Of a stretch of DNA of 10,430 nucleotides, positions 1 to 6,739 are shown in pieces. Origin of the DNA: DASXRU01 sp039933315 (lineage in GTDB: Bacteria > Acidobacteriota > Blastocatellia > Pyrinomonadales > Pyrinomonadaceae); assembly GCA_039933315.1 (NCBI GenBank), contig JBDTOI010000142.1:1-10430 (forward strand), in the 5' to 3' direction. How positions within the stretch are numbered: position 1 is the first letter of the stretch; every line of letters starts with the position of its first letter. The position numbers and the translations under genes were made by a program. The notes below the pieces were generated by a model. That model saw only the letters and a list, made by a program, of their open reading frames with translations. It did no database searches and had not been told where the DNA came from.

Positions 1-79
1 GTCACTCCGTGGGCGCCCCTGGTCGCGCGGAGGAGGGGCGCCCCTAATCGCGGCGAAGAAGGGGCGCCCACGGAGTGAC
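1..79. repeat. Long inverted repeat with nested GC-rich palindrome
   Basis: Bases 1-20 (starting GTCACTCCGTGGGCG) are the exact reverse complement of bases 60-79. The 39-base loop contains a second perfect palindrome, AGGGGCGCCCCT, at 34-45, whose core GGGCGCCCCT also occurs inside the outer arms. No reading frame is evident here. The structure fits a dispersed palindromic intergenic repeat. It could also end transcription from a gene to the left, but no T-run follows. The element may extend beyond the left edge. Confidence 0.7.
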
Positions 80-185
80 GCCCCTACAGACTTTCGAGCA
101 AAGGTGCTGGATTCAAAGAATCGCTTTACATGTGTTAGCTTAGTATTGTCGTCGTGCCGACTTTTATGAATGGATAACGGAACCT

Positions 186-288
186 GGTGGCACAGACTTC
201 AGTCTGTGATCACCCGTTCGCGATTACTCAATATTAATTTAGACGCAAACCGGCGTAACTGGGATCACAGACTGAAGTCTGTGCCACC
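186..288. repeat. Paired palindromic repeat, copy A
   Basis: Two 26-bp arms, 186-211 and 263-288, are perfect inverted copies of each other around a 51-base spacer. Each arm is itself an imperfect palindrome: CACAGACT, a 2-base centre, AGTCTGTG. The same unit recurs at 904-1012, 1755-1778, 9164-9219 and 9273-9328. The spacer differs from that of the other pairs, so only the arms are conserved. An open frame starting at 170 runs through both arms and translates them as WHRLQSVI and DHRLKSV. This looks like repeat read-through rather than real protein. Confidence 0.85.
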
Positions 289-301
289 TTCGGAGGATGG
301 A

Positions 302-733
302 TTGGCTTATAAACAGGATGTGATGACGGTAAACGAAGACGCTGAGACACCAGCCAGCGCCTGGTTGATAGGCCTGGCGGCATGGGCTGTTCCGGGCAGT
401 GGCCACCTGCTGCAGGGCCGCTGGCTGAGGGGCCTTCTGCTGGGTGGAGTCGTATGGGGAATGTTCATTATCGGCTTCTTGTTTGGCGGGCATCTCTTCG
501 GCCTGAGCGGTAAAGAACAGGGGACCTCGACTCTGATGCAGATCCCCCCGATGATCGCCAATGTCGGAAGTGGCCTGCTTTACGTTTTCTGCTGGCTCAG
601 CGGTTTCGGATTTACCGAAAACGCCAAACTCGTAACGTATGAATATGGCAACACGTTTCTCCTGGTGGCCGGCCTCTTGAACTACCTGGTCATGCTGGAC
701 GCGTTTGATATCGCGGTGAGGAGGAAAGCTTGA
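302..733 (+). CDS. Multi-pass membrane protein of unknown function
   Basis: Predicted 143-residue inner-membrane protein. After a short polar N-terminus (MTVNEDAETPASAW) comes the motif PGSGHLLQGRWLRG at about residues 31-44. Hydrophobic stretches follow at about 45-66, 84-104 and 118-135, and the protein ends with a basic RRKA. The proline-glycine-glycine-histidine turn followed by GRxxRG resembles small bacterial membrane families such as DUF6677 or TM2-like proteins. This is a family impression, not a functional call. I place the start at TTG 302 because GGAGG at 292-296 lies 5 bases upstream. ATG 323 (MTVNEDAE) is a good alternative. The frame opens further upstream at 170, but that part is repeat sequence. 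The stop overlaps the next gene's TTG, which implies translational coupling. Confidence 0.75.
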   Translation: MAYKQDVMTVNEDAETPASAWLIGLAAWAVPGSGHLLQGRWLRGLLLGGVVWGMFIIGFLFGGHLFGLSGKEQGTSTLMQIPPMIANVGSGLLYVFCWLSGFGFTENAKLVTYEYGNTFLLVAGLLNYLVMLDAFDIAVRRKA

Positions 734-903
734 AACACTTGCTGGTAATGATGCTGTTTGCCGCGCTTACGGCAATTGTGTTTGGAGCTGTCGCCAAAGG
801 GACGGAACGCGACCGCGCCCTCTATGGCGTTAAGGTGTTTGCCGAATTCATGGTCATCGGACTGGCGCTGGCATGGTTGCTCTATTTTCTTCCTTTGAAA
901 TAA
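730..903 (+). CDS. Small two-helix membrane protein (57 aa), TTG start
   Basis: A 57-residue frame beginning MKHLLVMMLFAALTAIVFGA, read from TTG at 730. It is preceded by a strong Shine-Dalgarno sequence, GAGGAGG at 718-724, with a 5-base spacer. The TTG overlaps the upstream TGA (TTGA), the usual arrangement of coupled genes. Two hydrophobic segments (residues about 3-21 and 38-55) flank a short charged loop, AKGTERDRALYG. Two short helices joined by a charged hairpin suggest a small membrane protein that works with its larger membrane neighbour; that partnership is inferred. No family is recognised. The TAA stop abuts the next palindromic repeat directly. Confidence 0.7.
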   Translation: MKHLLVMMLFAALTAIVFGAVAKGTERDRALYGVKVFAEFMVIGLALAWLLYFLPLK

Positions 904-1012
904 GTGGCACAGACTTCAGTCTGTGATGCCCGTGCCAATGGCGGGCCCGCAACGATTTCCTCGAACTTTGATAATACTCCTGCTTGAAATCACAGACTGA
1001 AGTCTGTGCCAC
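904..1012. repeat. Paired palindromic repeat, copy B, fills orf57-recO gap
   Basis: Left arm 904-927 and right arm 989-1012 are perfect 24-bp inverted copies separated by 61 bases. The left arm begins on the base after the TAA stop of the small membrane gene. The right arm ends 2 bases before the ATG of recO, so the repeat pair occupies essentially the whole intergenic space. The spacer contains GATAAT at 970-975, a possible -10 element for recO, but no clear -35 box. In RNA the right arm alone could form an 8-bp hairpin (991-1008) just upstream of the recO start. Confidence 0.85.
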
Positions 1013-1014
1013 AT

Positions 1015-1755
1015 ATGGGACTCGTCGATACCGAAGCCCTCGTCTTAAGAACCTACAACCTGGCGGAGGCAGACAAGATTGTTCTGTGCTTTTGCCGCAG
1101 CTCGGGAATGATTCGAGGGGTGGCGAAGGGCGCGCGGCGATTGAAAAACAGGTTCGGCGCCGCGCTGGAGCCTTTCACTATCCTGCGGATTACGTACTAC
1201 GAGAGAGAGAACCGCGAGCTCGTCACCCTTAGCCACGCAGAGATCCTGAAGTCTCACTTTAACCTCTCGCAAAACTCAGAAATAGTTGCGGCCCTGGCGT
1301 ATCTCAGCGAGCTACTGATCGAGTTTTCACCACCACATGAGCCCAACGAAAAACTCTACCGCATGGCTGTAGCTTGCGCAGACGCTATGGCTGCGGTGCC
1401 GCTGGAGACGGAGTCGATCACTCGTTATTTTGAAACGTGGATACTAAAACTGGGGGGCTTCCTGCCGGATCTGAGGAAGTGTGCCGACTGTGGCGTACAT
1501 TTTGACGAAACTGAGGGAGCGTTTCTTAATGCGGAGGCGAAGCCGCGTTGCTATCGTTGCAGCAGGGGCACGGGCACAGCGTTGTCTAACGAAGCCCGCC
1601 AGCATTGGCTATCGACTCAGAAGCTGGGACCAGTGGAGTTTGCGCGCTCAGCTGACACCTTAGGGTTAGCCGCCAAGACCCAGCTCGCCAGCTTCACGCA
1701 ACAAATGCTGGTTAGCATCCTCAATCGCCGCCCCAGAGGCATGCCGGCACAATAG
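1015..1755 (+). CDS. recO: DNA repair protein RecO
   Basis: RecO is the recombination mediator that, with RecR, loads RecA onto SSB-coated single-stranded DNA in the RecFOR pathway and anneals strands. The 246-residue product has the expected N-terminal OB-fold region (TEALVLRTYNLAEADKIV, then GVAKGARRLKNRFGAALEPF, typical of RecO) and a helical C-terminal half. A zinc-binding four-cysteine motif is complete: CADC at about residues 156-159 and CYRC at 179-182. Length is normal for the family. I chose ATG 1015 (MGLVDTEALVL) because RecO proteins usually begin a few residues before this first strand. GTG 1006 lies inside the palindromic repeat. No Shine-Dalgarno sequence is visible. The TAG stop shares its G with the following repeat. 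Confidence 0.93.
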   Translation: MGLVDTEALVLRTYNLAEADKIVLCFCRSSGMIRGVAKGARRLKNRFGAALEPFTILRITYYERENRELVTLSHAEILKSHFNLSQNSEIVAALAYLSELLIEFSPPHEPNEKLYRMAVACADAMAAVPLETESITRYFETWILKLGGFLPDLRKCADCGVHFDETEGAFLNAEAKPRCYRCSRGTGTALSNEARQHWLSTQKLGPVEFARSADTLGLAAKTQLASFTQQMLVSILNRRPRGMPAQ

Positions 1756-1778
1756 TGGCACAGACTTCAGTCTGTGAT
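1755..1778 (+). repeat. Single palindromic repeat arm, copy C, at recO stop
   Basis: A 24-base arm identical to the left arm of copy B (GTGGCACAGACTTCAG then TCTGTGAT). Its first G is also the last base of the recO TAG stop codon. Unlike the other copies, no inverted partner is found downstream. The next 250 bases hold an unrelated nested inverted repeat, which may have replaced or displaced the partner. Confidence 0.8.
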
Positions 1779-1810
1779 TCCCTACCCGGATTGATTCGGC
1801 AAGTACTGCG

Positions 1811-2036
1811 ATTTACCGCGAAGCGGTTACGCCCTCCAGCCCAGGGTTGCCGAGCTTCGAGGCTACCCTGGGGAACGAGGCGTAGAAGCCGACGCAACCC
1901 CAACGGGGTTGTGTCCTCCTGAGCACCTTCACCTCAGGCAATGGGCACAACCCCTTTGGGGTTGGCATTTCTTTCTTAACTTGTTTCCCAGGGTAGCCTC
2001 GAAGCTCGGCATGGAGGCCACACCGCTTCGCGGTAG
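1811..2036. repeat. Composite nested inverted repeat between convergent genes
   Basis: Several palindromes are arranged symmetrically. ACCGCGAAGCGGT at 1815-1827 mirrors ACCGCTTCGCGGT at 2022-2034. A perfect 24-bp arm at 1849-1872 (beginning GCCGAGCTTCGAGG) is the reverse complement of 1987-2010. Inside lie two stable hairpins, CAACCCC-AAC-GGGGTTG at 1895-1911 and CAACCCC-TTT-GGGGTTG at 1948-1964. The left arm also forms its own hairpin, CCCAGGGT at 1840-1847 with ACCCTGGG at 1865-1872. It sits exactly between rightward recO and leftward ahcY, so it could end transcription from both sides. Its size and multi-part symmetry fit a dispersed repeat unit rather than a simple terminator. Confidence 0.75.
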
Positions 2037-2042
2037 CTCAGC

Positions 2043-3320
2043 CTAGGTCCCGCTTTCCCAGCTGTTCATGTACTCGGTCTGCTCCGGAGTCAAAGTGTCA
2101 ATTGACAAGCCCAGGGCGCGGAGCTTCAGGCTGGCGATCTCTTGATCAACTTCAGGTGGCAGCAGGTGTACACCAGGCTCCAGCTTGCCCTTCTGCTTCA
2201 CTAAATACTCGACCGAGAGCGCCTGGTTCGCAAAGCTCATATCCATCACGCTGGCCGGGTGGCCTTCGGCGGCAGCCAGGTTAATCAGACGTCCTTCGCC
2301 CAGCACGATGATCCGGTTGCCGGTCTTGCGGACCTTGTACTCCTGAGCAAACGGCCGTACGTGCACGGCGGGATCGCTCATCTCGCCCAGCGCCACCAGG
2401 TTGAGCTCCAGATCGAAGTGGCCGCTGTTGCAAACAATCGCGCTGTCCTTCATAACTGAGAAGTGTTGACCGTCGATTACGTGACGGTTGCCGGTGACGG
2501 TAACGAAGATATCGCCCAAAGGCGCAGCCTCTGCCATGGTCATCACGCGAAAGCCATCCATGACCGCTTCAATCGCTTTGATGGGATCGATCTCGGTGAC
2601 AATAACATTCGAGCCCATGCCGCGGGCCCGCAGCGCCACCCCTTTACCGCACCAACCATAGCCAACCACAACCAGGTTGCGCCCGGCCAGAAGGATGTTG
2701 GTGGCGCGAATTATTCCGTCCAGCGTCGATTGGCCCGTGCCATACCGATTGTCGAAGAAATGCTTCGTTTGCGCGTTGTTCACGGCAATCGAAGGGAAGG
2801 TAAGCACCCCGGCCGCCTGCATTGCGCGCAGCCTGACGATGCCGGTGGTCGTCTCTTCCGTTGAGCCCACAATCTGACTGGTTTGATCGGGCCGTTCCTT
2901 GATCAGCGTCGCGACCACATCCGAGCCGTCATCAATAATGATGTCGGGCCTGAAGTCGAGGGCCATCTGTACGTGACGCCGGTAGGTTTCAGTACTTTCA
3001 CCTTTGATGGCACAGACTGGAATGTCCCAATCAGAAACGAGCGAGGCGGCCACGTCGTCCTGGGTCGAAAGTGGATTGGAAGCTATGAGAAGGGAATCAG
3101 CGCCCCCGGCTTTAAGTGCTCGCGCCAGGTTTGCGGTCTCGGTGGTGATGTGAGCGCAAGCCACCAATCGCAGCCCGCTCAGAGGGCGCTCGTTGCCAAA
3201 TCTTTCTCTTATCAGACGCAGGACTGGCATTTCCCGCTCGGCCCATTCGATCCGCCGCTTGCCCTCGGCGGCGAGGTCCATGTCTTTGACGTCATATGAT
3301 TGCGCAGGTGTAGCACTCAT
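2043..3320 (-). CDS. ahcY: Adenosylhomocysteinase (S-adenosylhomocysteine hydrolase)
   Basis: AhcY reversibly splits S-adenosylhomocysteine, the inhibitory by-product of SAM-dependent methylation, into adenosine and homocysteine using tightly bound NAD. The 425-residue protein is the short form, without the internal insert of the longer bacterial and eukaryotic enzymes, and with the short C-terminus ending YMNSWESGT. Expected catalytic residues are visible: His57 (CAHITTETA), Asp131 (DDGSD), Glu156 (STEETTTG), Lys186 and Asp190 (TKHFFDNRYGTGQS). The NAD-binding loop GYGWCGKG is at 220-227. The start ATG at 3320 has GAGGA at 3328-3332 with a 7-base spacer. An in-frame extension upstream (MRFESLPTRKPGL) is not family-like. 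It lies 71 bases downstream of metK, probably in one transcript. Confidence 0.96.
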   Translation of the reverse strand: MSATPAQSYDVKDMDLAAEGKRRIEWAEREMPVLRLIRERFGNERPLSGLRLVACAHITTETANLARALKAGGADSLLIASNPLSTQDDVAASLVSDWDIPVCAIKGESTETYRRHVQMALDFRPDIIIDDGSDVVATLIKERPDQTSQIVGSTEETTTGIVRLRAMQAAGVLTFPSIAVNNAQTKHFFDNRYGTGQSTLDGIIRATNILLAGRNLVVVGYGWCGKGVALRARGMGSNVIVTEIDPIKAIEAVMDGFRVMTMAEAAPLGDIFVTVTGNRHVIDGQHFSVMKDSAIVCNSGHFDLELNLVALGEMSDPAVHVRPFAQEYKVRKTGNRIIVLGEGRLINLAAAEGHPASVMDMSFANQALSVEYLVKQKGKLEPGVHLLPPEVDQEIASLKLRALGLSIDTLTPEQTEYMNSWESGT

Positions 3321-3336
3321 TAAATTTTCCTCGTGA

Positions 3337-3353
3337 CGCAAACCTGGTTTGCG
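3337..3353. other. Perfect hairpin in the metK-ahcY spacer
   Basis: CGCAAACCTGGTTTGCG is a 17-base perfect palindrome around one central base, so in RNA it can form a 6-bp stem with a 5-base loop. It sits immediately upstream of the ahcY ribosome binding site. It could tune ahcY translation or mark an mRNA processing site. It does not match an SAH or SAM riboswitch that I recognise, and the 71-base spacer is short for most of those. Confidence 0.45.
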
Positions 3354-3391
3354 CGTTGGTAGAGATTCGAATCGCAAACTAACAGTTCGCG

Positions 3392-4543
3392 TTAAACTTT
3401 CGCGGCAGCGCGCAGGGCCTCAGCCTTGTCGGTTTCTTCCCAGGAAAAACCGTTCTCCGTACGGCCAAAATGTCCGTAGGCGGCGGTGGCTTTGTAAATG
3501 GGACGGCGCAGGCGAAGTTCTTTGATGATCCCCTGCGGCGTTAATTGGAAATGCTCACGCACGAGCTTGGACAAGGTAGCCTCACTGACGCGGCCCGTGC
3601 CCGAAGTATCAATGAAAACAGACATGGGATCGGCCACGCCAATTGCGTAGGCAAGTTGTACCAGGCAACGATCGGCTAGTCCGGCAGCCACGATATTCTT
3701 GGCGGCGTAGCGGGCCATGTAAGCGGCGGAGCGATCAACTTTCGTGGGATCCTTCCCCGAAAACGCGCCGCCACCATGGGGCGCATATCCGCCGTAGGTA
3801 TCGACGATAATCTTTCGTCCCGTCAGGCCGGTGTCGCCCTGGGGCCCGCCGGTAACGAAACGGCCGGTCGGATTAATGTGATATTTGGTGTCGTTATCCA
3901 ACAGCTCAGGTGAAACTGTAGGCTTGATAACGTGCTCCCTGATGTCTTCCCTTAATTGTTCAGTAGTAACGCTGTCCGCATGCTGCGACGAAATTACAAC
4001 TGCCGCGAGCCGAAAAGGCCGGCCATCGCGATACTCCACCGTTACCTGGGACTTTCCGTCGGGCCGGAGGTATGGCAGCTCCTCCGATTTGCGAACTTCG
4101 GAAAGACGGCGCGCCAGGCTGTGCGCCAGTTGGATGGGAAGCGGCATCAACTCCGGAGTTTCATTGCAGGCGAAACCGAACATCAATCCCTGGTCGCCGG
4201 CGCCTCCCGTATCCACTCCCATAGCAATGTCGGGCGACTGGCTGTCCACGGCCGATAGGACGCTGCAGGTATCGCAATCGAAGCCATACTTTGCTCGCGT
4301 GTAACCGATTTCGCGAATTGTTTCGCGAGCTACCCTGGTGTAGTCAATCACCGCGGAAGTAGTGATTTCCCCGGCGACAACCACCAGACCAGTGGTAACC
4401 AAAGTTTCACAAGCGACGCGGGCCATTTCGTCTTTGGCCAGTGCCGCATCCAGGATGGCATCAGAGATTTGGTCGGCGATTTTGTCCGGGTGTCCCTCAG
4501 TGACAGACTCCGACGTAAATAGATAACTTGATTCAGTGCTCAA
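3392..4543 (-). CDS. metK: S-adenosylmethionine synthetase (methionine adenosyltransferase)
   Basis: MetK makes S-adenosylmethionine from methionine and ATP, releasing phosphate and diphosphate, in the cytoplasm. The 383-residue product has normal bacterial length. All hallmark motifs are present: SESVTEGHPDK at residues 11-21, which holds the ATP-contacting histidine; GAGDQG at 114-119, the ATP-binding loop; and the glycine-rich GGGAFSGKDPTKVDRSAAY at 257-275. The start is TTG at 4543-4541, preceded by AAGGAG at 4551-4556 with a 7-base spacer. No better ATG start exists in the frame. It is the first gene of the pair with ahcY, so synthesis of SAM and disposal of its product SAH are probably co-expressed. 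Confidence 0.96.
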   Translation of the reverse strand: MSTESSYLFTSESVTEGHPDKIADQISDAILDAALAKDEMARVACETLVTTGLVVVAGEITTSAVIDYTRVARETIREIGYTRAKYGFDCDTCSVLSAVDSQSPDIAMGVDTGGAGDQGLMFGFACNETPELMPLPIQLAHSLARRLSEVRKSEELPYLRPDGKSQVTVEYRDGRPFRLAAVVISSQHADSVTTEQLREDIREHVIKPTVSPELLDNDTKYHINPTGRFVTGGPQGDTGLTGRKIIVDTYGGYAPHGGGAFSGKDPTKVDRSAAYMARYAAKNIVAAGLADRCLVQLAYAIGVADPMSVFIDTSGTGRVSEATLSKLVREHFQLTPQGIIKELRLRRPIYKATAAYGHFGRTENGFSWEETDKAEALRAAAKV

Positions 4544-4604
4544 CTCTTAGCTCCTTATATAGGGCGTACTACAGGCGCCAATATCCTCATGTAAAAGACC
4601 GCGT

Positions 4605-4634
4605 AATGTAACAGTAGCGGTTTGGGAGAGTCAA
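4605..4634 (-). promoter_or_regulatory. Candidate sigma70 promoter for metK-ahcY
   Basis: Read on the minus strand, TTGACT (4634-4629) and TACATT (4610-4605) are separated by 18 bases. They match the housekeeping consensus at 5 of 6 and 4 of 6 positions. Transcription would start near 4598 and give a leader of about 55 bases, which leaves little room for a typical SAM-I riboswitch. A short GGCG/CGCC stem is possible in that leader. Confidence 0.55.
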
Positions 4635-4668
4635 GCGACGGAGTTGGCAGTGGTGGGGCCCTTTTCAT

Positions 4669-4680
4669 TGTTGAACAACA
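4669..4680. promoter_or_regulatory. 12-bp palindrome upstream of the metK promoter
   Basis: TGTTGAACAACA is a perfect palindrome about 35 bases upstream of the proposed metK -35 box. The position suits an activator site, but no regulator is identified and a chance palindrome is possible. It lacks the CACGTG core of a parS site. Confidence 0.25.
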
Positions 4681-4713
4681 GGGCCATACCACAAGTTAAA
4701 GGCGGGATGCCAA

Positions 4714-5028
4714 ATGCCCCTCCATGCTGGGCATCCTAAGTGTGGCAATAGTTTGGTATGCGCAAATTCCCGATCTATTAACCGTGAAATCGCCAAACAT
4801 CCTCGCAACGGGCGGGCCTTGTTCGGCCTGATGGAAAGTCTCAAACGTCAGAACAAAGTTAGCTCTGCAAAAATGGTTGAAGGGGAGTTTAAGAAAGCGT
4901 GGGAAACGGCAGATACCCAACTTCGCGTGGAGGACCTTTTCGGCGCGCTGGTGGCTGCCGCACCTACTCGGGAGGCTCAGAAGGGAACTGACCCGACGCC
5001 AAAATCCATGGTGGATGACCCTACTTGA
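4714..5028 (+). pseudogene. C-terminal remnant of a TPR-type protein
   Basis: A 104-codon open frame. Its middle part (INREIAKHPRNGRALFGLME, then SLKRQNKVSSAKMVEGEFKKAW and ADTQLRVEDL) reads like the final helices of tetratricopeptide-repeat proteins in which a repeat NGRALFGLxxSLxxQGK is followed by a VxxEFxxAW helix. Nothing upstream of about 4768 resembles the rest of such a protein, and the first 18 codons look random. The start ATG has only a poor ribosome binding site and lies just behind the divergent metK promoter. The codons after the conserved part look like added tail. I infer a decayed gene fragment. A short functional TPR-like peptide is the less likely alternative. Confidence 0.55.
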
Positions 5029-5090
5029 ATCGAAGGGGCCGCACTGACAAACTCACGAAACCGTTCTTTGCGTGACGCAGGATAGCTGTA

Positions 5091-6335
5091 CTACTGAAGA
5101 CAACGCTTGTTTCGGGCATATGTGGGCCGATGCAATTCTTCTATCATTCCGGCTAGCTTGGTGTAGTGGCTTGGTGAGGCGCAGATTGTCGGCTCTGCTT
5201 TAACTATTTTCATTCCTTCCAGCCGATCGTGATTAACCGTGTCGTCGTCGACAACATCGCGAATCCGGATTTCCTGGACCTGCTGCGGATATTTGTCTTT
5301 GATCGCGCGGTAAACTTCAGGGTCAATCTCGCCGGAATCTCCAATGAGAATGAACTTCCGGCCAGGAAATCGATCCATCAGCTCAGAGATCGTATCCCTC
5401 TTGTGCCCGTACGTCTTCGCCATCGAACCGGAAGCTGTGTCTTTCTGCAGCGCATTGGTCACGGCCTGCCTAACCATCTCTCTGGTCTCCCTGGCCTCAA
5501 AGTTCTTTGGAAAAGAACTGAGATGAAACGTGCCTTCGGGAAAACCGCCCGGCCCGCTGATAAGAAAATCGTACAAGGGTCCGTACATTTGCCATGGACC
5601 ACCCGAGACATAATGGAAAGAGACGTCGTCGCCCATTTCCTTATACGAATCCGCCATCCCTGGCGCCACAATGAACTCGCGGCAAAATGTGTTTCTCAGA
5701 ACAATCGCTTTCTCGGCCGGGACCTCAGTTACTTTAATCGTGTCATCTATGTCAGAGACTACCGACACGCCCTGAGGCTCGATCAGCCTGACTCGTCCTT
5801 TTCCAGTATGGCCCTGCGAAACAGCGCGATAACTTAGCCATCCCCGCTTCGGGCCCTCGCTTGATCCCTGGCTCTCCAATAACCGTCGCGCCGTGGCATC
5901 TGGTAGTTTTAGCTCGAACTTGATCACGCCATTGGGATCACTTTCACTAAGCTGAAACTGCTCTTTGACCGGGTCGGAGTCGAATTGAATCGTAACTTTC
6001 TGCTCCTTGATATCCTTGGCTGGAAAATCCACCAGGCGTGACTTCGGTGTCTCCTTTTCCGAGTCGGCACACTTGAGCACTCTTTCAGCCACTTCGCCGA
6101 TAAATAGCGTCGCCAGTCTTCGCTTTTCATGGACCCATGTACGTGTAGGAATGATCCAATTATCTCCGTCGCGATAGCCATAGGTAGGATAGAAGGTTAC
6201 TTCGATGCCTTCCTCGACAGTTTCTCGTCGAATATCAGTGGTCACAGGCTCGCGAGGGGGCTTTTCCTTTTCCTTTGGTGAACAAACATTGAAAACCAGC
6301 GCGAGGACAATGACTGGGGGCAGGAAACGAAACAT
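5091..6335 (-). CDS. Exported APP1-family (DUF2183) phosphatase-like protein
   Basis: A 414-residue protein with a C-terminal domain of the App1 phosphatidate phosphatase type, a HAD-superfamily fold named after yeast App1. Visible motifs are SDIDDTIK at about residues 194-201, the nucleophile motif DxDxT with Asp195 and Asp197; VSGGPWQ at 243-249; and GDSGEIDPEVY at 332-342, the acidic metal-binding motif. Residues 40-185 form a less conserved N-terminal region that looks beta-rich. The first about 18 residues are a hydrophobic export signal ending FNVCSPKEKEK. Cys18 could be lipidated, although the lipobox is not canonical. The start ATG has GGAAGGA at 6343-6349. Bacterial substrates of this family are not well known; a phospholipid phosphatase role is inferred from the yeast enzyme. 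No partner genes lie nearby. Confidence 0.85.
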   Translation of the reverse strand: MFRFLPPVIVLALVFNVCSPKEKEKPPREPVTTDIRRETVEEGIEVTFYPTYGYRDGDNWIIPTRTWVHEKRRLATLFIGEVAERVLKCADSEKETPKSRLVDFPAKDIKEQKVTIQFDSDPVKEQFQLSESDPNGVIKFELKLPDATARRLLESQGSSEGPKRGWLSYRAVSQGHTGKGRVRLIEPQGVSVVSDIDDTIKVTEVPAEKAIVLRNTFCREFIVAPGMADSYKEMGDDVSFHYVSGGPWQMYGPLYDFLISGPGGFPEGTFHLSSFPKNFEARETREMVRQAVTNALQKDTASGSMAKTYGHKRDTISELMDRFPGRKFILIGDSGEIDPEVYRAIKDKYPQQVQEIRIRDVVDDDTVNHDRLEGMKIVKAEPTICASPSHYTKLAGMIEELHRPTYARNKRCLQ

Positions 6336-6530
6336 CTTCTTATCCTTCCACTTTTGGTATTTCTGTCGTGCGGATTATGACGAACTTCCGCCGGAGACGA
6401 AAGGTTTTCCCGGGGCCTTCGCAGCGCGCTCCTAACTATGAGAAAGGTGCTTCGCGTAGGGCTGATTGAAGCCCAAATAACCCAACCGACCACCAGCCCG
6501 GCGCCCAGAAAACGCCCCCTACCTCACGAC

Positions 6531-6544
6531 ATAATATATATTAT
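6531..6544. promoter_or_regulatory. 14-bp AT-rich perfect palindrome
   Basis: ATAATATATATTAT is self-complementary and stands out in a GC-rich neighbourhood. It could be a regulator-binding site or an easily melted promoter core reading either way (TATTAT or TATAAT-like hexamers on both strands). No matching -35 box is convincing. Confidence 0.35.
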
Positions 6545-6739
6545 CAGACGCAGCGTATAAGACCGTGGCCCACCTGTGTTTGGTCAGGGTTAGTGCGGGT
6601 GGCGTGCGTTCCCGGCTCCCTTTCGGCGGTGGGATGAGTTTGTGGACTCTCAGGAAGGTCGGGGCTTCGCTGCTGATGGGTTGAGGTGAAGCCCTCCCGG
6701 ACGGTCGGGCTTCTGCTGGGGCGTTGCCGGAGGTCAAAC

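Noticed and set aside
170..301. N-terminal extension of the membrane protein from ATG 170
   Set aside because: The 44 extra codons are mostly translated repeat arms (WHRLQSVI, DHRLKSV), and a good ribosome binding site lies just before TTG 302.
3008..3018. TGGCACAGACT, a match to the repeat arm, inside ahcY
   Set aside because: Only 11 bases match, there is no palindrome, and the bases encode a normal part of AhcY (PVCAIKG).
2463..3299. Plus-strand open frames opposite ahcY
   Set aside because: They are antisense shadows of a clear adenosylhomocysteinase gene.
3321..3391. SAH or SAM riboswitch upstream of ahcY
   Set aside because: The spacer is 71 bases and contains only a simple hairpin; no conserved riboswitch core was recognisable.
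4669..4680. parS-like centromere site
   Set aside because: TGTTGAACAACA lacks the central CACGTG of the parS consensus, and it is nearly 3 kb from parB.
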